Positions 1 through 11,464 of a stretch of DNA of 64,000 nucleotides are shown in pieces (position 1 is the stretch's first letter; every line of letters starts with the position of its first letter). The stretch covers positions 44,710,129 through 44,774,128 of the forward strand of contig OZ038508.1 in the NCBI GenBank assembly GCA_964036315.1. Direction: 5' to 3'. The notes beneath the pieces were generated by a model, which was not told the DNA's origin, did not search any database, and saw only the letters and a list, made by a program, of their open reading frames with translations. A program made the translations under genes and the position numbers. The stretch comes from Acanthosepion esculentum. Its lineage: Eukaryota; Mollusca; Cephalopoda; Sepiida; Sepiidae.

Positions 1-29
<29 letters not shown>
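1..29. repeat. (TA)n microsatellite, cut by window edge
   Basis: Uninterrupted TA dinucleotides run from the first base, so the array probably continues outside the window. Confidence 0.95.
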
Positions 30-31
<2 letters not shown>

Positions 32-129
32 CCTGAAAGGTAACAATTCAGCGTGTCTTTCGATGTATTCCTGTATGGGGTGTGAGTTTTGATTTTTGTT
101 TTTTTAAGTTAAAATTGAAATTGGAAGGA

Positions 130-480
130 AACTATTTGCAATTTTTTGTCCGGAAATCAAAAAAATAACAACGCTCTACCTTGATCAAAACAAATGTACA
201 TTTTATGGAGATACTGCCATAGTTGGGAATATTGCTCGTAAATTGTTTGCCGGGCTAGCATGTGGAAATTTTGATCTGAAAGACCGAGAAAGTTTCGGCG
301 GGACTGCACCCCTTGATAAGGAGCAAATCTAAAACGGTGATTAGAAATAATCCTGTTCGCAGGACGCGAAGTTTCACAGTACGCGAGATTTCGCAGAGAT
401 ACGCACGCATAAAACTGATCTGGTATGCACAGAACTTTTTGCAGAAAAATATACTAATTTATGCACGGTGATTTCTATTG
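130..480 (+). pseudogene. mariner-like transposase, N-terminal helix-turn-helix relic
   Basis: Translation from about 195 reads CTFYGDTAIVGNIARKLF, then GNFDLKDRES and APLDKEQI. After a one-base frameshift near 330 it continues KTVIRNNP and FTVREISQRYA. In mariner transposases these blocks form the N-terminal DNA-binding domain: WF-ARFKSGNFDLKD, then the acidic linker, then the second helix-turn-helix. Stops and the frameshift make it a pseudogene. No catalytic domain follows in frame, so it is a fragment. The exact mariner subfamily is not fixed; the linker wording resembles cecropia-type elements. Family match is from memory of conserved blocks, not a search. Confidence 0.7.
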
Positions 481-703
481 GCCCCAAAGACAATGTGTTC
501 ATTGGATTTACGTTTTATTTTACTGTTTATGAGACAAACTTCACTACATCATTTGAAGGCACATATAACAAGCCAATCACATTCGGGAAATGGAGATTGC
601 GTTTAACATAAAGCAGTCTGTCGCCTCTGAGTGTTGACTTCCGTGTTTTATATTTACGTACGCTATAATATTGAACACTTTTTCCCACATTATAGCATAC
701 CTT

Positions 704-708
<5 letters not shown>

Positions 709-777
<69 letters not shown>
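709..777. repeat. (TA)n microsatellite
   Basis: About 34 TA units. Long Ile-Tyr open frames read through it are artefacts of the repeat. Confidence 0.97.
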
Positions 778-784
<7 letters not shown>

Positions 785-1029
785 CAGAGGCTGTCATAGA
801 ATCTCTTTACAATTTAAAATATATATTACAAAGGCAAAAGATGAGATATTTTAATCAGATTTGTTCTATGTACTCAGTAGTTATAATTGTTTTTAATCAC
901 ATTGGATTTGTGTATTTCAGGTGTTCTGTTGATGAAAGTGGTGCAGTTAAATGAAAAATCACGATTCCTCAAAAATAGGGATAATGTCTGTCATGGTCTA
1001 TTGATACACAGATTCAGAGAAACTACAGA

Positions 1030-1217
1030 ATTCATTCTATGGAGTGAAAGACATCGTGTATCGAACAAAGATACGGGACATCATTGATCGCAAGCAAGAG
1101 ATCACTGATGCGATTGCCAACATTAATGACGCTATGCTACAGCGGACATGGCTATAAATCGAGTACCGTATTGATGAACTTCGAGCAACTAATGGTGCCG
1201 ATACTGAGATGTATTAA
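1030..1217 (+). pseudogene. mariner/Tc1-superfamily transposase, C-terminal relic
   Basis: The frame starting near 1036 reads FYGVKDIVYRTKIRDI, then KQEITDAIANINDAMLQRTW, an in-frame stop, then IEYRIDELRATNGADTEMY and a terminal stop. This matches the C-terminal tail typical of one group of mariner-related transposases: FFLWG-VKD, ITEAI..IN..MLQR.W.E..YR.D..R.TNG.HIE. The internal stop replaces the expected Glu codon before IEYR, and a frameshift separates the FILW part at 1029 from the rest. The upstream catalytic core is not recognisable, so this is a truncated copy. Confidence 0.75.
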
Positions 1218-1331
1218 ATTAATTAAAAAACTTCAGTATCTAAAAGAATAAAAGACAAATAAATATATCGAGATTATTTAATTAAAGAATGTAGCCATTT
1301 ATCATGTATCTCCCTCAGTTTATTCCGTCAC

Positions 1332-1333
<2 letters not shown>

Positions 1334-1385
<52 letters not shown>

Positions 1386-1408
1386 TAGATAGATAGATAG
1401 ATAGATAG
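1334..1408. repeat. compound (TA)n(GATA)n microsatellite
   Basis: TA units to about 1382, then GATA tetranucleotides to 1408. Confidence 0.97.
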
Positions 1409-1534
1409 GTTGCAATGATTAAAATGTTTTTAAATTCGCGCATGCGCTTTGTTTCTTTATCCTTTTATCAACTACACAGTATAAAAACGTCAGCTGGGAA
1501 CCGACTGTGTGAAAAAGACTACTATGACAGAATT

Positions 1535-2030
1535 CACTCCTCAATGAAATTTGGAAACGGTATTCTATACTGCTTGGCATTCGCGCCGGAAACTCCAATA
1601 CGAATATTTTAGATTGTTTGGGTGTCAATCTCAGGAGAGTGTAGAGGTTTCGGAAAAAATTGGATTGTATATCCAGTCAACATTAAGTGATGGCGAACTT
1701 ATGCCTCCTTTGATCTTCCCACGGAGGCTATATAAATGGCCTGGAGGAGGTAGTGATAACCTGGGTCAAGAATGTGGCTGATGGAAGAATATATATCTGG
1801 CAACAGGACTATTCACCATGCCACACAGGCAGGAGAACCCAGCCATGACTGTCAGACAATTTCTGCGACTACATCACTCGTTATATATGGCCACCTAACT
1901 CCTCAGACACCAACCCCATTGAGTATTATGTGTGAGGCGCAGTTGAACGAGTTGCCAATAAAACTTATTTTTGCACCAAAGATGAACTGAAGGCAAGGTT
2001 TATGGAAGCATTCACCATCAAGTTTTTTTA
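1535..2030 (+). pseudogene. mariner-like transposase relic, catalytic region
   Basis: Across several frames the + strand reads DGELMPPLIF near 1690, then VVITWVKNVADGRIYIWQQD near 1750, YSPCHTGRRTQP, LSDNFCDYITRYIWPPNSSD, TNPIEYYV, a stop, GAVERVANKTYFCTKDEL and KARFMEAFT near 2010. This is the order of the mariner-related core: first conserved block, then Q-D-x-x-P-C-H-T with the second catalytic Asp, then WPPNSPD-NPIDYYVWG with the third acidic region. Here NPIE replaces the usual NPxD, so the last catalytic residue may be Glu or mutated. Stops and frameshifts show it is dead. It is a different lineage from the relics at 130 and 1030. Confidence 0.8.
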
Positions 2031-2129
2031 CAGTTTGTGTGATATAATATATACGCGATATATAGAAAAGGAAATAGACACACATATTTTCAAAACGCTT
2101 TCCTTAGTTTTTAGCCTCACACACAGACA

Positions 2130-2132
<3 letters not shown>

Positions 2133-2197
<65 letters not shown>
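2133..2197. repeat. (TA)n microsatellite
   Basis: About 32 TA units followed by CATA and TGTT degenerate tail. Confidence 0.97.
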
Positions 2198-2201
<4 letters not shown>

Positions 2202-2284
2202 CATATATGTTTATATGTTTATATATTTTTATTTTATTTGTTTTAACGCTATTTAAAATGGATATTCATATCTAAATAGACGCT

Positions 2285-2455
2285 CTGTTTATTATTAAAC
2301 AGTATATTTATTTATTTACATCTACCAGCCTGAATACACGAGAAGTCTTTTTAGAAAAATATGCACCTTCCATCTCTATTCGAATCTGAGATCCTTAGGT
2401 AAATCCTTTATTAGCACCTCCTGATCAAACCAAATAAATATACTGTTTAATAATA
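2285..2455 (-). repeat. SINE-like repeat, family S2 copy
   Basis: The - strand contains CAGATTCGAATAGAG, a degenerate polymerase III B box, and then the tail block with TTCAGGCTGGTAGATGTAAA and TACTGTTTAATAAT. The same tail follows the tRNA-like head at 57195-57277 and occurs on the - strand at 39770-39905, so this is a dispersed family. The ACTGTTTAATAATAA block is repeated in inverse at both ends (about 2291-2310 and 2440-2460). Confidence 0.55.
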
Positions 2456-2964
2456 AAAACAGCATCTCGTCAAATATAAAATAAGATTTTAAAAAATATA
2501 TTGAAAATATGTAGGATTTAATTAATTTCCAAAAAATGTTGTTTATGTTTACATTAGTATACGAAAGAGAAGATATGTATGTGAAGCTCCGTTAACGAAT
2601 TGTAGAAAAAGCTGAGAGATTTTAGCAATATCACTGAAAACTCACTGAAGTATTCTACAAAACCGACTATAATTATTTGAATTTGTGTATGAACCGAACA
2701 TCGTCGTCGTATGAGACGCACGTTTTTTATTATACCATCCATTTTCTGGAACAAAAGTGCACAATATATTGAACAGAGCGTATCTAATGTATTAAGCATT
2801 GTGCATATACTTATCAACGTTCGATATTGATACTCTGTTGCATGCATAAACGCATTCGATAGACCAACATGTAAGCATGCAACAGACAGTCGGCATTCAG
2901 CTTTTATGACCATATTCAAAATGCTTGCATACACACAAACATCTGTCACTCTCTATATATCTCT

Positions 2965-2966
<2 letters not shown>

Positions 2967-3026
<60 letters not shown>

Positions 3027-3027
3027 G

Positions 3028-3101
<74 letters not shown>
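2967..3101. repeat. (TA)n(GTAT)n(TA)n compound microsatellite
   Basis: Two TA blocks flank five GTAT units at about 3014-3033. The array abuts the dispersed repeat at 3102. Confidence 0.97.
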
Positions 3102-3103
<2 letters not shown>

Positions 3104-3285
3104 GCTGAACTCTCACGTCGTTTATCGACGTATGAGGGTCAAGCAACTCAGTTCCCAGGAACCGAAAGCCAATGCACAATGACTTGGTTATAGTGGTGAA
3201 GTCTTTATGCAGAACCAAGCACACTTTTTGAAGAGCAGAAGAGAGAGCTGGTTCACCGTATGCCATAAGTTCCAGAAGGAATTTC
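3102..3285 (+). repeat. dispersed repeat family R1, copy 1
   Basis: The stretch shares CGACGTATGAGGGTCA, GGTTATAGTGGTGAAG and TGCAGAACCA blocks in the same order with 34455-34635. Both copies start directly after a long dinucleotide array, (TA)n here and (TA)n(GT)n there. No coding frame is shared, so it is probably a SINE or other non-autonomous element. No B-box-like motif was found. Confidence 0.7.
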
Positions 3286-3640
3286 CATTTCCCCTTTAAA
3301 TTGGGCAAGTCGTTGATTTGGAATGCGACTTGTGCCGATATATTTTCGACAGGTAATTTGATCAGTTCCGCGGTTGAGTCGGGATCTGTCGAACTGGACG
3401 CGGAGATAAAGAAAAAAATAGTTAAATATTCTTCTCTTGCGGACAGATTTATTTTTACTTCAGTGGCAGTCGAGACTTCTAGGGTTATTGGCCCTTGTTC
3501 GATGGCGGTCCTTCGGAAGTTTGGCAGGATTGCGTCTCAATTAAGGAAAGAGGCTCGCGAAACGGAGTGGCTCTTTCAGTGGCAATGGTTTGAGGTGATG
3601 CTTTCCCCACCATTGCGGCTGGCAGATGATAGCAAAAAAA
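3259..3640 (+). pseudogene. retroelement-associated domain, possibly PD-(D/E)XK-like
   Basis: An open frame reads [19 protein letters not shown], then [31 protein letters not shown] and [16 protein letters not shown]. From memory this matches a conserved block in uncharacterised retroelement-linked proteins of cnidarians and molluscs: GxSLVWDxTCxDTLA, AExxKxxKYxxL, F-P-AVETxGxWG. The spacing of D/N, E and K resembles restriction-like endonuclease folds, but that is inference. Here WNAT replaces the usual WDxT, so a key acid is lost. The frame stays open to 3756 but past about 3640 becomes AT-rich without similarity, so the true end is uncertain. No RT lies next to it. Confidence 0.55.
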
Positions 3641-3879
3641 AAAAAGAAAGGAAAATATATTTCGTTTTTATATTAATAGATACTTTGTTTAAACTAAATA
3701 TTTTTATTAATGTATTATGTTCCTACATAAATTCGTCACTTTTTAATAATTTATTTTAATACTTATTTATTGAGATATTTGATAAATCATCCATCAATTT
3801 ATTTCCTTTCATTCCACCTTAACTTATTGGAAATCAAATGAAAGGGTGGTTCTATGAAAGGGCTAAATAAGAATATATT

Positions 3880-4357
3880 GGGTGTGGCAGAAATCCTCAA
3901 CAGTGTTATTTTTTTTGTACCCAAAACTAGTCTGGTATCAAACGAGCAAACTGGTGGCAATGGAGAAGCGTTTTGATTTCTCTCGGTCAACGCGGAGTGT
4001 TGCTTGACCTTACACACAGAGTGAAGATAATGAGTGACGGTAACATGTAAGCGGGGATTTTCATTAACAAGCGCGTGCAACTGGTTCTCTTCAAACTGAA
4101 CAGGTCGCCCAGACTTCTGAATGTCCGTGATTTCGAACTTCCCCTGTTTGAAACGTGAGAAACTATTTCTGTGACATTCTGTCGGAAACGACGCCATCTC
4201 CGTACACAGTCCAAGCATCTTTGGCATCTTTGACACCTTGGTTAAGACCAAAGAGAAGAAGATCTCGAGCATGTTCATTCTTGTCAACCTGGCATTCCAT
4301 CTCCAAGAGGTGACTTATCTGAAATAAAATTTCGATAACGTTGGACAACAGTTTCAC
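3880..4357 (-). pseudogene. mariner-like transposase, N-terminal relic
   Basis: The - strand reads NEHARDLLLFGLNQGVKDA, DAWTVYGDGVVSDRMSQK, then in another frame FSRFKQGKFEITDIQ, KSGRPVQFEENQLHALVNEN and PRLHVT. These are the two helix-turn-helix motifs and the SGRP linker of mariner-type transposases. Two frameshifts break the frame, and no catalytic region follows. Downstream (lower coordinates) only loosely similar sequence remains to about 3880. Confidence 0.75.
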
Positions 4358-4610
4358 CGGATGACCAGATTCACTAAAAAGAAAAATGTGCTATGAAAGA
4401 TTATTCTTCGAGATTATTCGCATAACATCAAAAAAAAAAAACCCCAAAAAACAAAAAACGAACGAATGTATATAAAATTTCGATAACGTTAGATAACAGT
4501 TTCAACGAATAACCAGAGTTACTAAGAAGCAAAAAAGTGCTACGAAAGATTATATCCTTCGAGATCATTCGCAGAAGATCAGAAAAAAGAACGAATATAT
4601 GTAACATTTT
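4318..4610. repeat. tandem duplication, period about 148 bp
   Basis: AATTTCGATAACGTT occurs at 4329 and 4477, followed in both copies by CAACAGTTTCA/AACAGTTTCAAC, TTACTAAGAAGC-type and GAAAGATTAT...TTCGAGAT blocks. Two diverged units are present. The first overlaps the 5' end of the mariner relic. Confidence 0.7.
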
Positions 4611-4639
4611 AACAAAGCAAAAAACTAAAAATCTGCATC

Positions 4640-5190
4640 AACTCAAAATAATATCGATTAAGGAAAAAAAAAACAGTATGCCGTTACCTATTTTCACTTT
4701 GGTTGAGTATTTAACAAGCATGCAGCTACAAGCAAGACACGGTCATGAATCACACTCACTGCTGGTATCTTTGCAGCAGTCATTCCAGTAATCCCATAAA
4801 CTAACCGGATCAAAAATCTGCTGCACCACTGAAAATATATCACCAATAAACTTCATTTTTAGCGGCCTTGAAACAGGGACTATGTTTCAGTAAAATACCT
4901 CATTTATTACAACAGCTGTCTTGTCTTTTTTCTCTGTGAACTCTCCCCTTAAGTGTTTTCTTTAGAGAGCTCGTTAGATCTTGTTACGTAGTTATATAAT
5001 CACTTTTTCCATATTTTTGTATTTTCAGAATTTTATTCATACCAACTTATGTCTAGTTAACCTGAATCTTTTTACATTTTTAATGCGGTCTGCTTTATTA
5101 CTTTTAGTGCTTGGTCTGACCGAAAATGGAGTAATGGTGCCACTTCACTTTCCAGTCTTGATACAGTTCAAAAGAATCTTTGTGTATGAT
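4640..5190. other. stretch without recognised features
   Basis: AT-rich sequence with only short open frames (up to 84 codons) and no family similarity seen on either strand. Confidence 0.5.
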
Positions 5191-5194
5191 TAAT

Positions 5195-5492
5195 TCTTTC
5201 CATCCTGCAACCCCTAATCCGCAGGCGAAACGCGCCAAGCCTGTAGTTAACTTTCGCTATTTCCATGGGAAGTGGTCAGATGAGATGATTTTTTTTTAGT
5301 TCCTCCATGTCTAACCCTCTGGTCAAAGACTCGTCATACTACACACATTGTAGCGAATCACACTCATTTTTTCATTTTCCATTAGAGAGTTCTAAGCTCC
5401 ATTCGAACATGTTCATCCCACGAACCACAGCTTTGCGTAGCCGACACCCAAGTGGATGGTTTCTCAATCACTCCAATCTTAACTGGCTCTAG
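5195..5492 (+). pseudogene. CR1/Jockey-type LINE, ORF2 C-terminal relic
   Basis: The + strand reads VVNFRYFHGKWSDEMIF at 5240, then after a frameshift SESHSFFHFPLESSKLHSN, MFIPRTTALRSRHPSGWF and LNHSNLNWL before a stop. The consensus in this LINE group is LFYRYFHGxCSDEL, then FFPRTxxLWNSLPxxxFPDxYNLxxFK, the region after the reverse transcriptase. LWN has become LRS. The 5' remainder is missing, as expected for a 5'-truncated LINE insertion. Confidence 0.65.
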
Positions 5493-6306
<814 letters not shown>

Positions 6307-6327
6307 AGCCTTAAGAATCCATAGCGG

Positions 6328-7132
6328 TTATAATTTATTTCATGAATATTCTTATATTCATCTCTTCAGACGGAAGATAAAAAAAATGGAATCACTTCAT
6401 CCAGACAGATACAGCGGGATAAAAAGGAGAAGGGAAAAAAAGAGAGAGAGAGAAAAAAAAAAGGAAAAAAAGAAAAAAATAATAAAATAAAAATAAAAAT
6501 TAAAAAGATATAGCATAAAAAAATTTAGAAGAAAGAAAGAGAGAGAGAGAGGAATAGAGAGGGAGGATGAGAGAGAAAGAAAAGAAAGGAAAGAAGGAAG
6601 AAATAAATGATCAGCGAATAGTAAACATAAAAATTAAGTTTAAAATGATGGCGAGTGTATTATGTGATGAAGATTGCCGTCTAAAATGAAACGACTTTAT
6701 TAGACAAATTGCTGTAACTCTCTTTTTCATCCTACACTTACCCGGTATATTAACTTGTTCTGCCCTTTGAAGGGAATTTTTCTAGGTCATTTTATTTATT
6801 TATTTACTTTTGCTATTCTCTCACCATTTATTTCTTACTTCTTTCCATTCATGTTTTTCTCTCTCCCCCTCTCTCTCTCCCTCTTTATCTCTCTCTTTCT
6901 TCTTTAAATTTTTCATTTTCTTTATTTTTCATTTTTTTATTTTTCATTTTTTTTATTTATTTTTATGAATATTATTTTTTCTTCTATCTTTTTTCTTTTT
7001 TTCTGTCTTATTTTTTCCCTTTCTCATTTTTAACCCGGTATATCTGTCTGGATGGAATGATTCCATTTCTTGAAATATTCAGTCCAAAAAGATGAATATA
7101 ACAATATTCATAGAATAAATTATGACCAATAT
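6328..7132. mobile_element. fold-back (long inverted repeat) element, about 800 bp
   Basis: The left arm has ATAATTTATTTCATGAATATT, GATGAATATAAG in inverse, TGGAATCACTTCATCCAGAC and AGATACAGCGGGAT. The right arm (7028-7132) has these in inverse order: CCCGGTATATCTGTCTGG, ATGATTCCATT, GATGAATATAACAATATTCAT and AATAAATTAT. Inside, a purine tract (about 6425-6605, AAAAAGGAGA and GAGAGA) mirrors a pyrimidine tract (about 6835-7025, CTCTCTC and TTTTT). The unique centre is about 6606-6830. No transposase is present. It could be a fold-back transposon or an inverted duplication. Confidence 0.65.
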
Positions 7133-7654
7133 ATGATTATATATTGCTCTGTGACGTACATTGAGTTCTCATTAAATTCCTCCTTGGAATAATCCCTACC
7201 AATTACAAATTGGTATTATGCGTGTGGGGGGGTGCGCACGTGCATGTGTGTGTTGATTACAAGCTAAATGTATATCTGTAATTATATAAAGCATTATCCT
7301 GCTTTGAAACTAAATAAAATTATTGGAAGATATAGATATTCGTCTAAACATTGGTGAAAGATGTTGGACATGTAGACAACCTTGAAATTATACAAGAAAT
7401 ACATTTTTTCCAAATGTCATGGGCTATTGGAATGTAAATTTAATGGCAGATGGCACCTCAGTACTTTAACGATAAGCCTTGGCGTATATCAGTTCTGCTC
7501 GGATATTTGAGGAGACATTTTAAACAACGGGCAGCATACTCTGGGGAGGTATCCTGATTTATCTACTTAATGGTATATGCCATAACTGAACTTGGGTTAC
7601 TGGGAAAAATTCAATTCTTTGAAAGCCAGATCAAGTGGAAAAAAGTTTACTTGT
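7133..7654. other. stretch without recognised features
   Basis: A short G-rich run at 7225 and AT-rich DNA; no coding similarity seen. Confidence 0.45.
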
Positions 7655-7689
7655 GACGTGTTTCGTCCTTCGGGTCTTCATAGGACTAA

Positions 7690-8395
7690 ACTGTTATGAC
7701 TACACCTGCGTACGGACAAGGAATACTGGGGGTGTTAGAAATTTTATCACAACAACAAAGTAAAATACGGCAGAATCATCGGAATCTATTTAAGAGCACT
7801 CTGAATATGCAGCCCACATTATTTACCGAAGATGAGAAATATATTGAAAAAACCTTTCAAACTTTTCCAGTACTCTAATTATTTTATATTCAATACGAAA
7901 CAAAAGGCCCATAAAATATTTTTAAAATACGGCTCCTCCTAACAAAACCGTAAATCAAAAAATATATTATCCTGCCAACTAACTCCATCATATCTACAAT
8001 CGGAAAGACTCTATCAAAACTCAACATAAATTTTTTTGCTACTACATCCAAAACAATAAAAGACTTAGTCAATACTAAAAAAAACAATAAGCTAAAACCT
8101 GAGGGGGGGGCGTTTATTCCATCACCTGTAATAATTGCCACAAAAATATACGTAGGTGAAACCTCAAAGAATCTAAATAAAATATTATATAAAGGAAAAA
8201 AATGTAATTTTACAAAAGAATACGCCAAATGCGTTGGTTGACTACCCTAACGAGACTGACCACAATTCTGACATAGAAATACTATTCTGGTCATAGGAGA
8301 AAACAATTGACTACGACGTAAATGTCTAGAAAATGCCTTGTTCGCAAAATGCCTGGCTCTTACAACATTTCAACACCTGGAACATCTTCTACTAT
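7690..8395 (+). pseudogene. Penelope-like element, C-terminal region with GIY-YIG relic
   Basis: Blocks from several frames read HRNLFKSTLNMQPTLF, TEDEKYIEKTF, LSKLNINFFATTSKTIKDLV, KKNNKLKPEGG, VYSITCNNCHK, YVGETSKNLNK, then ALVDYPNETDHNSDIEI. Penelope-like retroelements place a GIY-YIG endonuclease after their reverse transcriptase. VYS (8112-8120) and YVG (8149-8157) fit the GIY and YIG strands, CxxC fits the small zinc-like knuckle, and NETDHN fits the conserved H/N end. At least three frameshifts and a G8 run near 8103 disrupt it. The RT itself is not seen upstream. Sequence to 8395 may be the C-terminal tail. Confidence 0.75.
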
Positions 8396-8429
8396 GACAG
8401 TGTCGGATACCCATTAAAAAATTGATAGA

Positions 8430-9180
8430 AAGAAAAAAAAAAAAAAAACTTTAAATTTTTTGTAAGGTGGGAGTGCCACTAGTACATAAGGGCTACAATG
8501 ACAGTAAGGAAGGGAAAATACTAGGTAAAGTGGGAGACTAAGGAAAGGATAAAAAGAAGAAAGGGGGGATAAAAAGAAGAACGGGGGACAGTGCAACAGA
8601 AAATGTCAATTGACATTGCATTTTAATTTTTGAAAATTATAGCTATCAGCGAATCAAGAGGACGAAAGTTTCACTGTCGGGAAGTGCGAGAGAAGAAGCT
8701 GTTGGAATAGAATAGGGTGTTATATTTAACTGTTTCGACAGTAAAAGGATGGAACCGAGATGCCAACCTAGGAGCACGCTTAAATTCTTGCAGTCAGGGC
8801 ATCAGTGGAAATAGCTCGTCAGAGCAGATGCCATGGAAATTTTTATAAAAAAGACAGAGAGAATACACATTACATCGGTGAGAAAGTGACTGTAGTCGAA
8901 ACTCCAAGTCAGGACGAATCACACTGTATATATATATCTTTGGATTTTGTCGAGAACCTCGAGATGACCGTATATGGCAATAGTATTCGATGCGTGGATG
9001 AATGGCAGATTTGTTGATTTGGAGGACGGACTCAGACGAGAATAACATTCTGGCGGGACACAGAGAATCAACTTCCCTGCGGTAGATGCAGCTCTTGATC
9101 AAATGTAATTGTCCCACCTCAGGTAGTGGAAAACCTGAGACCAAGAAAGGCACAGTGAGGCGCTCTCATGGCGTTGGGCA
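8430..9180 (-). pseudogene. CR1/Jockey-type LINE 3' end (family L1c)
   Basis: The - strand reads CPARMLFSSESVLQINKSAI, HPRIEYYCHI, PDLEFRLQSLSHRCNVYSLC and LFYKNFHGICSDELFPL. After this come a degenerate FxSRTS region and a 3' UTR ending in TAGTGGCACTCCCACCTTA near 8465. The domain follows the RT in a LINE family seen also at 21690, 45485 and 53160. A poly(T) on the + strand side at 8430-8445 in the - orientation may be an internal A/T tract. Frameshifts occur at several points. Confidence 0.75.
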
Positions 9181-9345
9181 TCAACCATGCTGATAGAAGG
9201 CTGGAACTTTTCTCTGTAGGGAGTAAATGTCAACAGTTTTGTTTTGGATTTATTAAAATCGACAAGCCATTTCCTGGCCGAAGATTGATAGGAGTCAAGT
9301 GGGACGGTAGGTAGATGTGTCAGAAGAGTCCCCAGAAAGGAATTC
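9181..9345. other. probable LINE-flanking sequence
   Basis: Reading continues on the - strand with degenerate LINE-like text, but I cannot assign residues with confidence. Confidence 0.35.
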
Positions 9346-9500
9346 GGCAGGGATGAAGGTGAATTTAAGCGTATTTATTTTTTAGATAAACACGCTGATG
9401 ACCGAGAGAACTCGATTCGTTTTATTGAACAGTATTACTTTACTAGCAGTAGTAGTCACTGTTAATTATATATATATTGCATTAGTAGCAGTAGTAGTCA
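9346..9500 (+). repeat. dispersed repeat family R2, partial copy
   Basis: GATGAAGGTGAATTTAAGCG, TATTTATTTTTTAGATAAA and GAGAGAACTCGATTCG occur in the same order on the - strand at 41281-41385. The 41 kb copy carries a tRNA-like region and, on the opposite strand, a hammerhead ribozyme; this copy lacks both. Confidence 0.65.
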
Positions 9501-9503
9501 CTG

Positions 9504-9505
<2 letters not shown>

Positions 9506-9579
<74 letters not shown>
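9506..9579. repeat. (TA)n microsatellite
   Basis: About 36 TA units, preceded by a duplicated AGTAGTAGTCACTGT block (9448 and 9490). Confidence 0.97.
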
Positions 9580-9580
<1 letters not shown>

Positions 9581-9599
9581 CATTTATTTATATATAATC

Positions 9600-9705
9600 A
9601 TTTATTTCAATATTACAACATAAATATGTTATAAAATCACTACAAAAATAGCCATTTTGCTTCAACCCTTCTGGTGTCTTATCAAGTGATGATGTAGAAT
9701 ATAGA
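9600..9705 (-). repeat. dispersed repeat family R3, copy 1
   Basis: On the - strand, ACTTGATAAGACACCAGAAG, then GGCTATTTTTGTAGTGATT, match 39145-39215 on the + strand. Short non-coding repeat of unknown class. Confidence 0.65.
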
Positions 9706-9882
9706 ATAAATGGTTTTAACAGTTTCAAATTAATTAACGATCCTTAGCAAGCGAATTTTGATGAGGAAATGGAACTAATGTCTTTGGTTTAATAACAAAA
9801 TTAAATTCAGGGGCTTTAGCTTCCATTTCTGAAACATGGTTATCACTGTGTAGCGGTAAAACCATATTTTAAATCTATTAAT

Positions 9883-9886
<4 letters not shown>
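9706..9886. other. stretch without recognised features
   Basis: AT-rich, no coding similarity. Confidence 0.4.

Positions 9887-9958
<72 letters not shown>
9887..9958. repeat. (TA)n microsatellite
   Basis: About 35 TA units. Confidence 0.97.
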
Positions 9959-9961
<3 letters not shown>

Positions 9962-10042
9962 TGTGTTAGGGTAAAGGTCCGTAACGTTTTTAAGTAAATT
10001 TCACTTCAATATTTAGGGATGCGTAGGTAAATTTGTTCAACG

Positions 10043-10937
<895 letters not shown>

Positions 10938-11141
10938 TTCTGTGTACACAAAAATACTACTTCTGTTACACTTTCAAACACACGCACACACATACGTACA
11001 CACACTATCACTCATACACACATATGTATAAACAGGACCTGTTAAAAAGTAGACTCGAACCAATTCGCAAAATCTGATCACATGACTTACCATCTGATTT
11101 TTGTAAGAGATTATTCCTCGAGCAAAAACATTCGACCAACC

Positions 11142-11144
<3 letters not shown>

Positions 11145-11208
<64 letters not shown>
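11145..11208. repeat. (TA)n microsatellite
   Basis: About 32 TA units. Confidence 0.97.
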
Positions 11209-11209
<1 letters not shown>

Positions 11210-11240
11210 ATCTTCCTTTTTTCATTTTTCATAAAACATT

Positions 11241-11272
11241 TCTCTCTCTCTCTCTCGCTCTTTCTCTCTCGC

Positions 11273-11359
<87 letters not shown>

Positions 11360-11394
11360 GTAGAGAGAGAGAGAGAGTGGAGTGGGAGAGAGAA
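11241..11394. repeat. compound (TC)n(TA)n(GA)n microsatellite
   Basis: TC tract to 11271, TA to about 11360 with GTATA breaks, then GA. The flanking TC and GA tracts are complementary, so the whole region is a large palindrome. Confidence 0.95.
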
Positions 11395-11464
11395 AAATGT
11401 TATAAGAAAAAAAGGACGATCATAATATTTCTTTAGAAAGAAGACACTTAATTCATAATCCATT

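Noticed and set aside
2002..3193. Many open frames with long Ile-Tyr runs, here and at every TA array
   Set aside because: TA repeats contain no stop in any frame, so these are artefacts.
9392..9420. CTGATGA with a CGAG/CTCG stem next to R2, second hammerhead candidate
   Set aside because: The GAAA part of the core is missing (ATTC instead), so no ribozyme can form.
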